A stretch of DNA of 64,000 nucleotides, taken from assembly GCA_014529385.2 (NCBI GenBank), contig CM043950.1, positions 156,705,545 through 156,769,544 of the forward strand, given 5' to 3'. Under the pieces are notes generated by a model. That model ran no database searches, was not told the origin of the DNA, and was given only the letters and a program-made list of their open reading frames with translations. The first letter of the stretch is position 1. The number at the start of each line of letters is the position of its first letter. Shown piece after piece: positions 33,578 to 44,136 of the stretch. The DNA comes from Adiantum capillus-veneris (lineage: Eukaryota; Streptophyta; Polypodiopsida; Polypodiales; Pteridaceae). The translations under genes were made by a program, and so were the position numbers.

Positions 33578-33609
33578 TTACCTCTCCCTTGAAAACATAC
33601 TCGTCATCA

Positions 33610-34062
33610 CATTAGGAAGAGAATGGTGTGTAGGAGGGCCTCTTTATTTGGTAGTTTAAGGGAGTCAAAGCTCTAGTATTGAGAAAACAATCAAAGGACA
33701 GTTTTTGAATTCAAACAGGAAAAACGGCTAGTTTATTTCAATTCAAATTCCCCCCAAAAATGGAATTCAAAATCTAGCGGGCAAAACCATATCATGTAAC
33801 ATATCTATGGAAAGAGCTTGATGTGTAGATTATAGATCTATAATCTCCGCTCAAATTTGAGATTGTATGTATGAGTTATGGAGGACCAAAAGTCATAAAG
33901 TTGTCCACCCCCTTTTTGGGAGGGAAAAGTGTATTCTTTGACCACTCTTACACACCCACCATTCTTGCACACATGACATCCCCCTATTTGTCATAATGTT
34001 AACCACCTCCATAATCTCATGGCAAATAAAAGGCCCTCCTAGGCCCCATTCTCTTCCTAAAG
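33610..34062. mobile_element. TIR element inserted in element E
   Basis: About 453 bp. The left end TTAGGAAGAGAATGG (33612) and right end CCATTCTCTTCCTAA (ending 34060) are perfect inverted repeats of 15 bp. Similarity extends to about 33 bp (taggagggcc block). The same place in element B (about 8385-8392) lacks it, so it is a true insertion. No transposase and no clear target duplication are seen. Confidence 0.75.
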
Positions 34063-34860
34063 GACTATGAGGTAGATAAGGTAAAAGTTTTAGTCATTAG
34101 TCTACATTTCTTAGTAGGTAGAGGATTGCTTTTTACCCTACGACATTATTTCAAAATGGATGACTAATCCATTTGGTGCTTGGGAGACTCGGCTGCCACA
34201 AGCATGTCTTCTCTTTAGTCCATATCATGGTTCCAAAGTAGAGTGAAAATTCTACTTCGTGTTTGAGAGACATTGTCATAAAAAATACTACTTAAATTTG
34301 TGCACTGAAAAAATTAAAGTAGTCTTATAAGACAAAAACATTGTTCATTTAAAACAAAATTACATTTTCTTACTCTAGTGTAGCATTGTAAGCATTGACA
34401 AGGTTCATATTATCCTTAAGCTGTGTTCCTTGCATCCATCTAGCATCTTCAAAGGGATAATTTTTGAACTTAATAAGACATTGTTGGATAATCTTACCAT
34501 GTCTTAGTACTTTGTATTCATGTCGAAGGATGGATACGGGATAAAGCACCTCTTCTTGATCCTCGATCTTGGATGGGTACTCAATTATTGGTTCTCTTGG
34601 TGGCTCTTCTTTGTAAGGATTAATTAGGCTCCATGAAAAGCATTGTGTATGAGCCAATGATTGGAAAACTTTAGTTGGTAGGAAATCTTGTTGATTGGTT
34701 CTAGGATTTGAAAAAGACCATAGTATCTTTTTGTTGGCTTATCATAATACTTTTGGTGGACCGTAATATTTTTGCTCGTCATTTGCCTCAATCGAGCCTT
34801 GGGAAACTTGAGTAGTACCCAATCATTTTCCTTGAAATTTAAGGCCCTTCTGTTCTTAAG
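34063..34860 (-). pseudogene. Element E chromodomain-like integrase tail
   Basis: The frame 34657-34370 reads LINPYKEEPPREPI, SILRHEYKVLRHGKIIQQ and CLIKFKNYPFEDARWM. Here the K-x-KNYPFEDA part of the chromodomain is better kept than in element B. Further up (34860-34660) the integrase C-terminal region is present in broken frames. Sequence below 34370 is shared with the 3' UTR of B. Confidence 0.75.
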
Positions 34861-36082
34861 ACCATATTAGGTAAAGTGGGAAAAATCCAATTCCTAGATT
34901 GCAGAACTTTCAATATATCATGTACAAGGTGTTGCCGTTTTTACTAGACTAAATATTTGAAAGAAACATTGGCCAAGAAAAATTACGGTTTTGGGTGGTT
35001 GCACCATCAAGAGACTAGTACGTTGATTCCATTGTCATTGTTTATAATCTATTGTCCTACCTACAACTTATCTTAACATGGAGACATTGGTTTGAAGGCC
35101 CACAACTTATTCAAGCTAAGGTCAAATGGAGTACCCAAATTTTTAGTTCAAGGTCGACCACTTGTCCAAGCTAAAACCCATTGAGAAATAAACCCACTTG
35201 TGCATGACATCAAAACAACACACACCTCTAATCTAGAAATTCTTCACTTAGGGTACGAGCCATTTATAAATTGTGTAGCATATGTCAATTGCAACATAGG
35301 AGATCCAGTTTCAAGGTGGATTTGTCTAGGATAGGCTATGGAGGAATGCAAAGTCCATTTCTTATCTAGACTACAATTAGTGAAAGGGTAAGCAAACGTG
35401 TTTACATAAAAATTTCTCTAGGTACTTCTCCATTGCACAATAGAAGCTAGGATAAAAACATATGTAATGAAATAAGTACTACCCACAAGACAACATTAAA
35501 TATGTTTTTTTATACGAAATTGGAGAAGGTAACGTCCAGAAGCATCCAATTATGCCTAGACCCTAATAAAGATATGCATGCATACATTGACATATCACTA
35601 CATGCACTTAGACTCCATGGTTTTCCTTTCGGCATATTTTAGTTTCCAAAACTCTCTTACATGGAGGATGTAAAATAACCATTCTTGATTCAAACATTTT
35701 TCTCCACAAACAAGGTCTCTCACACAATTCAAAGTCCATGATTTCTTTTCTCCCAATGCAAACAATAAGATTTTATATTTTTCCTTTCAAAGACTTGTAG
35801 GTTCTAAACTCTTTTATAAGAAGGACACAAAAATAAATGTTTTAGACAAACATGCATGCCAAGACCAAGATATTTCTTGCACATCCATGAATTCTCCATT
35901 CCATACTTGTAAGGTTTATTTTGATATCAAACATAAGTTTCTCCTGGCTAAAAATGGATGCAACCTTGAGATGGAATGTTATAGAATTGCTAAAGAACAA
36001 AAATAGATTTTTTTTAAATATATCATGATGAAACACAACCATAATCTAGTAAAATGAGTCCCCAAAAACAAGGTGCAATCTA
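34861..36082. other. AT-rich spacer with isolated satellite motifs
   Basis: No gene was recognised. Near 35130-35160 the sequence reads aaggtcgaccacttgtccaa, the core motif of the 181-bp satellite found at 42.9-61.5 kb, and a weaker half-copy precedes it near 35097. The style of sequence resembles the intronic DNA at 37.5-40 kb, so this may be intron or downstream sequence of the same gene remnants. Confidence 0.45.
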
Positions 36083-36460
36083 GAACTACATTGAAATCTC
36101 CTTAGACTTGAATACACTCTAGTAATATAGTGAAGTCTCCTTAGACTAGGGTATAGTTCATCGACACATTTTTTTTCTAAAGCAGGATGCTTTCTCATTA
36201 CATTGGATTCTCCTTTTAATTGGATACACTCCAGTAATACATGGAAGTCCTCTTAGAGTAGAGTGCATTTCATTTCAAGTCCCTTAATATAGAGCACGAT
36301 CCATCACATATGATTCTCCTTATAATAGCATACACTGGAGTAATACGTGGAAGTCCCCTTAGAGAAGGGTGCACTCCATGTACAAATAATTTTCTTTATA
36401 GTAGGATACCGTATAGAATACATGCAAGTCCCCTTAGAGTAGGGTGCACTCCATGCAAGT
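36083..36460. repeat. Short degenerate tandem repeat, about 4 units
   Basis: Units of about 80-105 bp share gaatacactctagtaatac, then tggaagtccccttagag and agggtgcactccat. The last two units are the most alike; the first is degenerate. It ends about 120 bases before the FCP1-like frame. Confidence 0.65.
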
Positions 36461-36584
36461 GTTCATCAAATTGACACATATTTGTTTAAAAATAACCTTT
36501 GAATTATATAGTAATACAAATACACATCATAGTAAAAGTACATCATTTGGCCATAAAAAGGATCATTGTCAACCTTCTTTAATG

Positions 36585-37310
36585 TTATCGCCTTGACACA
36601 TACACGTGGAGGACATGATTTGTCTCAAGATCACTATATTGATTTACAATTGTGTTACGGCTATAATCTCTCTTGTCTCTTGCATACAACCATCCAAGTA
36701 ACCATGTAATAATCATTTCTTGCAAGAATCTTTGTAGTTGCTCAGGTGTTTGCCTCCACATCTTTGGAACTATAAGATATGTTCCTCGCATATTCCACAT
36801 CATCCTATATGGACTAACATAAAAAATCAAGGTATTATTTGCATCCAAGTCCTCAAACATCTTCCAAATATCTCTCAAGTTTTTATGATAAACCCTTCTA
36901 AATCCTAACATGATGTTTGGATTTTGGCAACACTTGTTACTCATAAAGATTTTGAACTTGCTATAATGCTTTGGGAAACATTTTTGTGTGATGTGTTTCA
37001 CTCTTGTTAGGTTATAGCAACTCCATATCCAAAGCTCAAAGTATTCACCACAAAAATCCAAAAACATTTCTGCGTCTAGGCGCACCACATGATAAACTTC
37101 ATCTTTTTCCTTCACAAGACGCATGTGTTGAGCCCAAGATGGCATAGAATCTCCATGTTTTGTTTCAACTGTCTTCAAAATCAGTCCTTCAAGGTCCAAA
37201 ACAAGCACTCTTTTGATATTCTTGATAGCAAGTGGCAAGTGACAAGGAGGTGATTGATATATACGACAAGGCCTTGGATGAGGTTGGTTGTGTGCTTCAA
37301 ATACTCCTTC
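36585..37310 (-). pseudogene. FCP1/NIF-like phosphatase domain protein, copy 1
   Basis: An open frame of at least 217 codons reads VLVLDLEGLILKT at the position of the HAD-type DxDx(T/V) motif, then EMFLDFCGEYFELWIWSCY, which matches the FCP1 domain (family: phosphatases acting on the RNA polymerase II tail and similar targets). The second Asp of the motif is Glu here. The later DDSP block reads FYVSPYRMMWN, so both acidic residues are gone and catalysis is unlikely. The frame stays open upstream of 37238 to about 37310 (EAHNQPHPRPCRIYQ). It may be an exon of a larger gene or a degenerate paralogue. Confidence 0.6.
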
Positions 37311-37319
37311 AAATCATAC

Positions 37320-38060
37320 CTACAGATAGTCGACCCACTTTCTTGTAGTGATGACTCTGCAATTGAAAAACAAGAAATTTATTATGTTTCAAAAAATACA
37401 AACAATTTCTACATTTTCTACGCTATGGTATTATTAGATTCCAAAGTCCATCTTCAGCTTACTCGTTGCTATAAACAAATCCGAATTGAAACCTTACAAA
37501 GCTTCACCTTTCTTCAAGCTATGCTTTATTGAAGCATGGAGAAAAGTAAGGTCTACCACCTGGATAGGCTAGGCTCCACTCTGAATGGGAGAAAAGTAAG
37601 ATCTACCATAGGTCGAAACTAGGCTTGATGATGAGGGGTCTCTTGTTTCAAGGTCTACCACTTGTCCAAGCTACACTTCATACAATATAGTAGTGGATAG
37701 CTAGACTTGATTGGCAATGGGAGAAAAGGTGCAAGGTCCACCACCTGTCCAACCTCTTAGGCTCTTTCTTAAATGTTTTCCTTCTCACTGCATGGAGGAA
37801 TTGTGATATGTTTTCCATGAGGGTAATTACCAAAAGGTCCACAACCTATCCAAGCTTGCTCCATGGAATATCTAGAAATATGTTTTTTGAGATCCGCAAG
37901 AAAAAACAACAAGAAAAATTTAATACCATGCACATGTATATTCAAGTATGTGAAACAAGATTCAAGTCATAAAAGGTACCTTAGGGGTGTGTTTTATTGA
38001 GCCTTAGAAAATTGTTCTCAGCTTTGACCTTTTTTATATAAGACTTTGCAGTGGTTTCCT
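37320..38060. other. Spacer or intron between FCP1-like copies
   Basis: Non-coding. It contains satellite-like core motifs near 37545, 37600, 37655 (caaggtctaccacttgtcca) and 37735. No other feature is visible. Confidence 0.5.
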
Positions 38061-39186
38061 TCAATGGCCCCTTTGTAGACATCCCGATTGACTAGCTAGA
38101 TTGATCAATTGTGGTCCCTTCATGCTTTCAACAGTTGTACGTTCCTTTTCCAGTATCTCTTGTATTTGGGCTTGCCTAATGTCATTGTTGTCATTTTTGT
38201 CACTTGCTCCATTGTGTTTGCCTTCAAGGATAGCTTCACCTTTGTCATATTTTGCAGGAGTTATCCTTCTTGTAAAGAACACCTTGGCTGACCAAGAATC
38301 ATTTTTCTGCTTCCAGTTCTTTTGATTTCTTTATATCACTCTCATTTGTCAATGCTGGTTGTCCGTAACGATTAGAGGCAATGAAATTCCGCACATCCCT
38401 TGTGTTATCCAGCTCAAACAAGTAGGGAAGTAACTTCTCCAACAACATATTGTCAATCACTTTTTCACCATCAAATTGGGATGGAAAAATACAATTGTTT
38501 ACAGGGGAAATTTCCCTTGGAAGGAGAGTCGTCAATAAGCGTTGTTCTTCGTGGGTCACATTTATACCCCATGGAAATTTTAGCTAGAGGCTTGAACATT
38601 GCCTCAACAACTGGATTGTCAGGTCTAAATAATTTATTGCTTTGACAAGTGTAGCAACCTTCTTGCTTCCAAATTGCAAAGAAAGGCAATGTAGCTTTTG
38701 CTAAGCTCTCTAGTGCTTTAAGAATTTGAAGCAAATTGTTCCTAGTAGCCATCGACCAAGTTGCAACATTAAACCTCTGTAATATAGTCTTCAAGAATTG
38801 GACGCAACCTCGCCTAAGTATAATATATCTTTTTGGATCTAGTTGCATTGATTGGTGGTGTGAGGATGGCTCAGGAGAAAGTTTCAATAGCAGACCATTT
38901 AAGTCCAAAATAATTGTGAGTATGTACTTCTCAACATCTGCACTAGATGAAGTAGCAACAAATGGAAATGGCTCTTGAGCAGACGTTTTAGTGTTGTTTG
39001 AAGTAGGTTATATTGTTGGAGTAGGCATTTCTTTATTCTCACTTTTGCAAGCTTTCTCAAGGTGCACATCACCAGACTTTGGTATAGACGTATCATCCAC
39101 CTTGAGCATGTCAGAAATAATAGAATCAAGGGGTTCAACAATTGCGGACTCAACCACAAGGGCTTTATCTATCCCAATTTGCGAAT
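38061..39186 (-). pseudogene. FCP1/NIF-like phosphatase domain protein, copy 2
   Basis: The exon begins after a strong acceptor (tttgtgctttttag, ending at 39187). The protein has an N-terminal acidic part, then LTIILDLNGLLLKLS, the plant FCP1-like DLNG motif with Asn for the second Asp, RRGCVQFLKTILQRFNVATW, and TTLIDDSPSKGN with the DDSP block kept. The C-terminal part of the domain (NCIFPSQFDGEKVIDN, then LLPYLFELDNTRDVRNFI) is read in a second frame. The breaks are a TAA at 39008-39010, a frameshift near 38520 and another near 38295 in an A-run. A Lys/Glu tail ends at 38061. Confidence 0.75.
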
Positions 39187-40429
39187 CTAAAAAGCACAAA
39201 TAACATTGGTTTCTCAAAAATCAATAGAATTTAAATCACCAATTGTAAACATGTGGAAGTTGAACTTAGGATTTTATTCAAGGTAAAATCAATATTATAA
39301 ACCTTGCAACTATTGGTACTTAGTACTTAAGTGAATACTGAAGGCCACATAAAGTTAACAACAACCATGATTTACTTGATTGAGACTTGAACCATTAAAA
39401 GTCATACTAACACATGTAATTAAGACTTCTATGCATATAAATACTTAAAAACATCAAATAAAGTCATAGTCAACAAACTATGTGTCTCCTCATTCAAGTC
39501 GACCAATAGTCTCAACAAATGCATAGCCATAACCTCTTGATTTAATCTCTAAAGATAAGCCTTTATCCAAAGGTGTTAATTTTGGATGAAATATATAGCT
39601 ACATTTTTGGACACTCGTACAATGAGAGGTATTTTTGTAATCCAACACGTTTTCCTTTTCTACAAATTTACAAATCCATGCCTAGTTAATCTCTCTCTTC
39701 TTCTATATTCCATTCTTCTCTCAATAGAGACCTTAATAGAAGCAAGGTCTACCACTTGTCCAAGCCAATGCAAGGAAATGGCTATTGTTTTAAGTCTACC
39801 ACAATTAGACTCCACAGAAGATTCACCACCAAAAATTTTTGAATTAGCCTCCATGGAAGGTCCACCACTTGACCAAGCTATATGGGGTTGTTTGAAGCTC
39901 TAACACACTTCTTGAGATTGGGATCTATGTATGGTTCACCTACCCATGCTAGCCTTGACAGTATAAAATAAAGGGGATAGTTTGAGGTCTAAAACTCATT
40001 AATTCAAGCTCTTAAGTTTAGGTTAGTGTTTTTTTTAAATCTAAGGGTTCATCACTCAAAAATTATAAGATTATTCTCTACATTTAAACCTTTAATTATT
40101 GAAGATAAAAAAGATGGACTCAAAAAATACTACATAAAACAAAACCTAACATTAAGAGTATCAAATCAACAAGAATAGATGTTAACATATACAAGAAGTT
40201 CAAAACATACGTCCTTCCATTTCCAAGTAGGCCTTCATTGACAAAGGAGGTTGGTCTTCTTCTCCTTCTTCTTCTTGTGGAGAAATCTTATCTCTGATGG
40301 GCACATTGTCAGATAATTGCAAAGTAGGTTGTTGATCTTAAAGGCCAGCCCACTTTTCTATATCAGCATGGGCCTTAGAAAATCTGAGAAACCTGGTTGC
40401 TAGGGTTCCTTGATCTTGCACGCTCTCAA
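39187..40429. other. Intron-like AT-rich sequence
   Basis: Ends at the acceptor of the FCP1-like exon (39187). It holds satellite core motifs near 39750 (ggtctaccacttgtccaagc) and 39856 (ggtccaccacttgaccaagc). A short Glu-rich (GAAGAAG type) stretch lies near 40255-40280. No coding domain was recognised. Confidence 0.45.
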
Positions 40430-42858
40430 CTAAGCAGATGACGTCTTTTTTTGTTGTAATCCTTCTTGTGCAACGAGAGAGCCATCACTAAAGAGATCTA
40501 CAAGCTTACGATCTCCAAAACAGTATGCATGAATGTAGTGCTTGATGAAAACTCTTTTTTTGGCTTCCAAATATTGCAAATATGACCTGCCTTCATTTTC
40601 TACTTGAAGCAAAGAACAATCAATTGGCATGGGATGTTGTTCTAATCTCCTTCTCGATCTTAAAATGCATTACCTTGTCCCATGAAGGCAATAACCACAA
40701 GGAATTGAATTGCTCCTTTGCAAGGTGCTAATGGAAAGTGATGCAAGGCACCACAACAATGGTAGCTCACATTATCTCTCATACTCTAGAATGCACATTG
40801 CAATTTTGTGACTTTAGAGAAATCTATAAATGCAAGAAACAAAAATCCAGGATCAATTCCTCCAGCCAACATCCCATCCAAAGCATTGCTAAATATCTCC
40901 TCACTCCACTGCAAGTTGACCCCATAGTGTTTTGTCAAGTCTAAAATCCATAAGCCAATAGGAATTTGTTCCTTGAAGTGGTGCTTCAAGTAGAGATTTC
41001 CTTCCATCTGTAGGTTCACCACATAGATGGACCATGGAAAATCAAGAGACTCAATTTTCTCCTTGTGAAGGTGAATTGCCCATTGTATGTATTTTATAGC
41101 TTCATTCAAAAAATCCATTTTCTTTTTTCATGCTTCAAGCTATTTTTGAGCCATTGCTCACATAGAGTTAGAATGGTTTAATAAAATGCATCATTGATTT
41201 TATACATGCTGACTATTTCCTCCCAATCTTTACACGTTGATGAATCATTCAAAGCATTGAAGCCTTCAAGAAGTGCGTCTTGAATGAGTTTGTCTTGTTT
41301 GAGTTGCTTGGTTCGATCATACATATCAATTACATCACCATCTTTTGCACTCTTTGACAATAAAATCTTCTCATCTTTAATTTCTTCTTGAATGATCTTT
41401 ACTTGTGATTCCTCAAGACTGCACAAAAATATGAATACGGTTGTTGGGGGTTTCTTGTTCTCCTCCTCAAGCCTTGTAATAATTTCTACCCCCAACAATT
41501 ATAAACTCAATCGGAATATGTAACCATGTGTGCATGTTTAGCAATCCAACTTGCTCCTGCACTCATTCTTGCCAATCGAAGAAAAGTCTAGAAAGAAATA
41601 TAACACCAATGAGAAGATTGAAATCAAGTATTCAATTAAAGACAATAAGAAAGAAGAAGAAAGACACTTACATACCATCCATCACAAGATGTATGTCCCT
41701 CTGCAACTCCAGTCACTGCCCTTGATGGTCGTCCTGAATAGATCCATGGAAGTTTGCAAATGCCACAATATTTGACTGTAAGGTTGCTTGACATACAATG
41801 CTTTAGCCTCATCATTTGCAATGGTAGATATAGCAGTTGAAACCATTTGAGGAGCATTTACAACAATACGAGACTTTCAAAATTTATATACGTCAATCAA
41901 TCTTTTAAATATCTCATTGTTTTTTGTTCATTGTGAAGCAAAACTTTTGCGGCATAAATTGAATGTTGGCCATCAAAAAACCGATAATGATAATCTTGTT
42001 GTTTGCCCTCTTGTACCTCTTTTGCTGCCAAAGGTGTACCCTGCTTTGCCTTTGCATTTTGAACAGGCATTAAATATGCACACGCTGCATGCTTAGTTGT
42101 ACTATAGGAAAATCCAATAGCATGCTTTCAGCATGTTTTCCATCAATAGTACGTACATTGTAGTGATTAGGAGTCAGCCAACAATTTTGAATAGGGATAT
42201 CAAACTCCTTATATTGGAAAGGGAAATAGTCTATATACTTATTCATTCCACTTGTATCTTTTCTTGTCCTTTCATGGACCCTACCTCTAGAGATTGTGGA
42301 TCCACAATTCTCATCTTGGATGTTGAACCTTGTGTTGAGGATGCTAGAGATGCATTGTCTACATCCAAAATAGAACTAGTCTCCTTAGGCACTACTTTTT
42401 GCACTTTGAATTTATTGTTTATAGGTGGTCGTGAAGCTTTCACACTTCTTTCCCTGTAGTGTGGCTATGATGGAGCTTTGAAGTTGATCTGCTGTGACAC
42501 CTTGCGTTGAATCTTCAATCTTCCATCTTTGAGAAAACATTGTCTCATATTTATTTTGAGACATGCGTGAAAATGCATATGCTCTTGGAGATAATTGGAA
42601 TTCTTGATCCATTTCGACTACAATATCAATGTATTGCACCTATGGATGACCATCAACTGTAAAGATAGAGGCTTCCACTACTTGGCCAACATCTTCAAAT
42701 AGACTATCATTCTCTTTCTTTTCAATAAATAGATGCACCTTATGAAATTGTACACCCTCCACACCATGTATATCCAGATACCAATTCCTTTTATCATTGC
42801 AAGTATAGTCAATTGAGACATCCACCCTTGTAAAATTTATTTTTGGTGTCATATCTTC
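40430..42858 (-). pseudogene. Unrecognised multi-exon gene remnant
   Basis: Coding-like blocks on the minus strand: 42858-42640 (TRVDVSIDYTCNDKRNWYLD), 42639-42412, 42443-42243, around 41800-41676 (KYCGICKLPWIYSGRP), 41587-41178 (EIITRLEEENKKPPTTVFIF), 41118-40786 (IPIGLWILDLTKHYGVNLQW) and 40630-40430. Splice signals are good in places: acceptor ttttcttttttccag before 42858, donor GTATGTAAG at 41675 and acceptor atttctttctag before 41587, bounding an 88-bp intron. In-frame stops (for example TAG at 42642) and frames that do not join at that intron argue for decay. The family is not recognised; it could be the upstream part of the FCP1-like gene. Confidence 0.45.
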
Positions 42859-42895
42859 CTGGAAAAAAGAAAATTCAGTTGTCACTAAATAATAT

Positions 42896-43266
42896 AGTCC
42901 GCCACTTGTCCAACCTACTTCCAAGGTGGTTTGTAGGTCCACCACTTGTCCAAGCTAGCTCTACTGAAACAAGCTATCTCTATTGTTTCAAGGTCAATGT
43001 GTGAATGGAGTGTAGCTATATGTCTATTAGCATGAATGGTTTGGGGCAAAGGTCTACCACTTTTCCAACCTACTATCCATTGTGTTATGAAGGATTTAGC
43101 CCAAGGTGGTTTGAAGGTCCACCACTTGTCCAAGCTATCTCTAAACAAGCTATCTCTATTGTTTCAAGGTCAACGTGTGAATTGAGTGTAGCTACTATGT
43201 TTAATACAATGGATGGTTTGGGGCATAGGTCCACCCCTTGCCCAACCTACTATCCATTGTGTTATG
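42896..43266. repeat. 181-bp satellite, block 1 (about 2 units)
   Basis: Units carry aaggtccaccacttgtccaa, then tgtgtgaatggagtgtagct, then ggatggtttgggg and a second ggtccacc motif. The block begins 36 bases upstream (minus-strand sense) of the exon acceptor at 42859 and is cut by the copia element at 43267. Confidence 0.9.
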
Positions 43267-44072
43267 TGTTAAGTATGGAGCCTGATTTACCCTTGTAATT
43301 TTCTGTGGTAAAAGCGCACATTTGTAAGGCCCCCATTATGAGGAGAATCCATCGTGTGTGAAGGAAAATCACTGACCGGAAACCAAAATTTTCACGGACA
43401 AGAATCAGGGGCAACTTTAAAGGCCTCGGGGGCGGAGGCTCCCGATACTTTTTTCGCCGGAATATCCCTTTTTGCCAGAATATTATGGCCGGACGGCGAC
43501 CGAAAAGTGGTCGGAAAACAACCGGTCGGTTGGCCGGTGGCCGGTAGTCAATGGCCGATGGCCGGTGGTCGGAAGTCAATGGCCGGTGGCCGGTGGCCGG
43601 TGGCCGAATTCAATGGCCGGTGGCCGAATTCAAAAGCGGACTTGTCTTCTCAAGGGCGGCCACACATGGGCGAATTGGAGGGTCCGATTTGGACTTATTC
43701 GCACAAGGGTGGCTACACATGGCTGTCTCTCATAAGAGAGGGCAGCCCTTTTGGCCTATAAAAGGAGGCCATTTCTACACACATTTCATAGTGTGAAGTT
43801 GATGCAACAAGGTGAGTGTGAGGTGGTGAGAGTGAAGCAAGGCGGGAGCTCCATTAAGGGTATAATCCCTTTGTAAACTACTTCTTGTTTTGAAGTACTA
43901 AAGCCATTGAGTGGTTGCTTTCCCGTGGACGTAGCCCACATTGGGTGAACCACGTATATCGTGTGTACTCTCTCTCTCTCTCTCTACTCTATAATCTCGT
44001 GTATGTAAATCTGTCTCTCTCCATTAAGTAATCTACTTAATTATCTATTTAGCTACGTCTTATTTCCTAACA
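43267..44072 (+). repeat. Copia 5' LTR
   Basis: 806 bp, TGTTAAGTATGG to CCTAACA. It contains a GC-rich minisatellite of GGCCGGTGGCC-type units at about 43525-43630, a TATA box (tataaaag, 43757-43764) and a (CT)n tract at about 43968-43984. It has about 28 bases more minisatellite than the 3' LTR. Confidence 0.95.
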
Positions 44073-44074
44073 AC

Positions 44075-44086
44075 TGGTATCTGAGC
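44075..44086 (+). other. Copia primer binding site
   Basis: TGGTATCTGAGC, two bases after the LTR. It matches the initiator-Met tRNA site TGGTATCAGAGC except for one base. Confidence 0.8.
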
Positions 44087-44136
44087 AAGGTTTGCTCGTA
44101 GCTAAATTATCTCAAGGAAAGGATTCCTTGAATTGA

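Larger units (their letters stand above)
32118..34860 (-). mobile_element. Element E: truncated 3' end of a B-family chromovirus
   Basis: It contains an LTR (33577-32118) related to that of element B and then, after an inserted TIR element, the same 3' UTR and chromodomain tail, stopping inside the integrase C-terminal region near 34860. Nothing of the rest of pol or gag follows. E is therefore a separate copy from B and not its missing 5' LTR. Confidence 0.8.
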
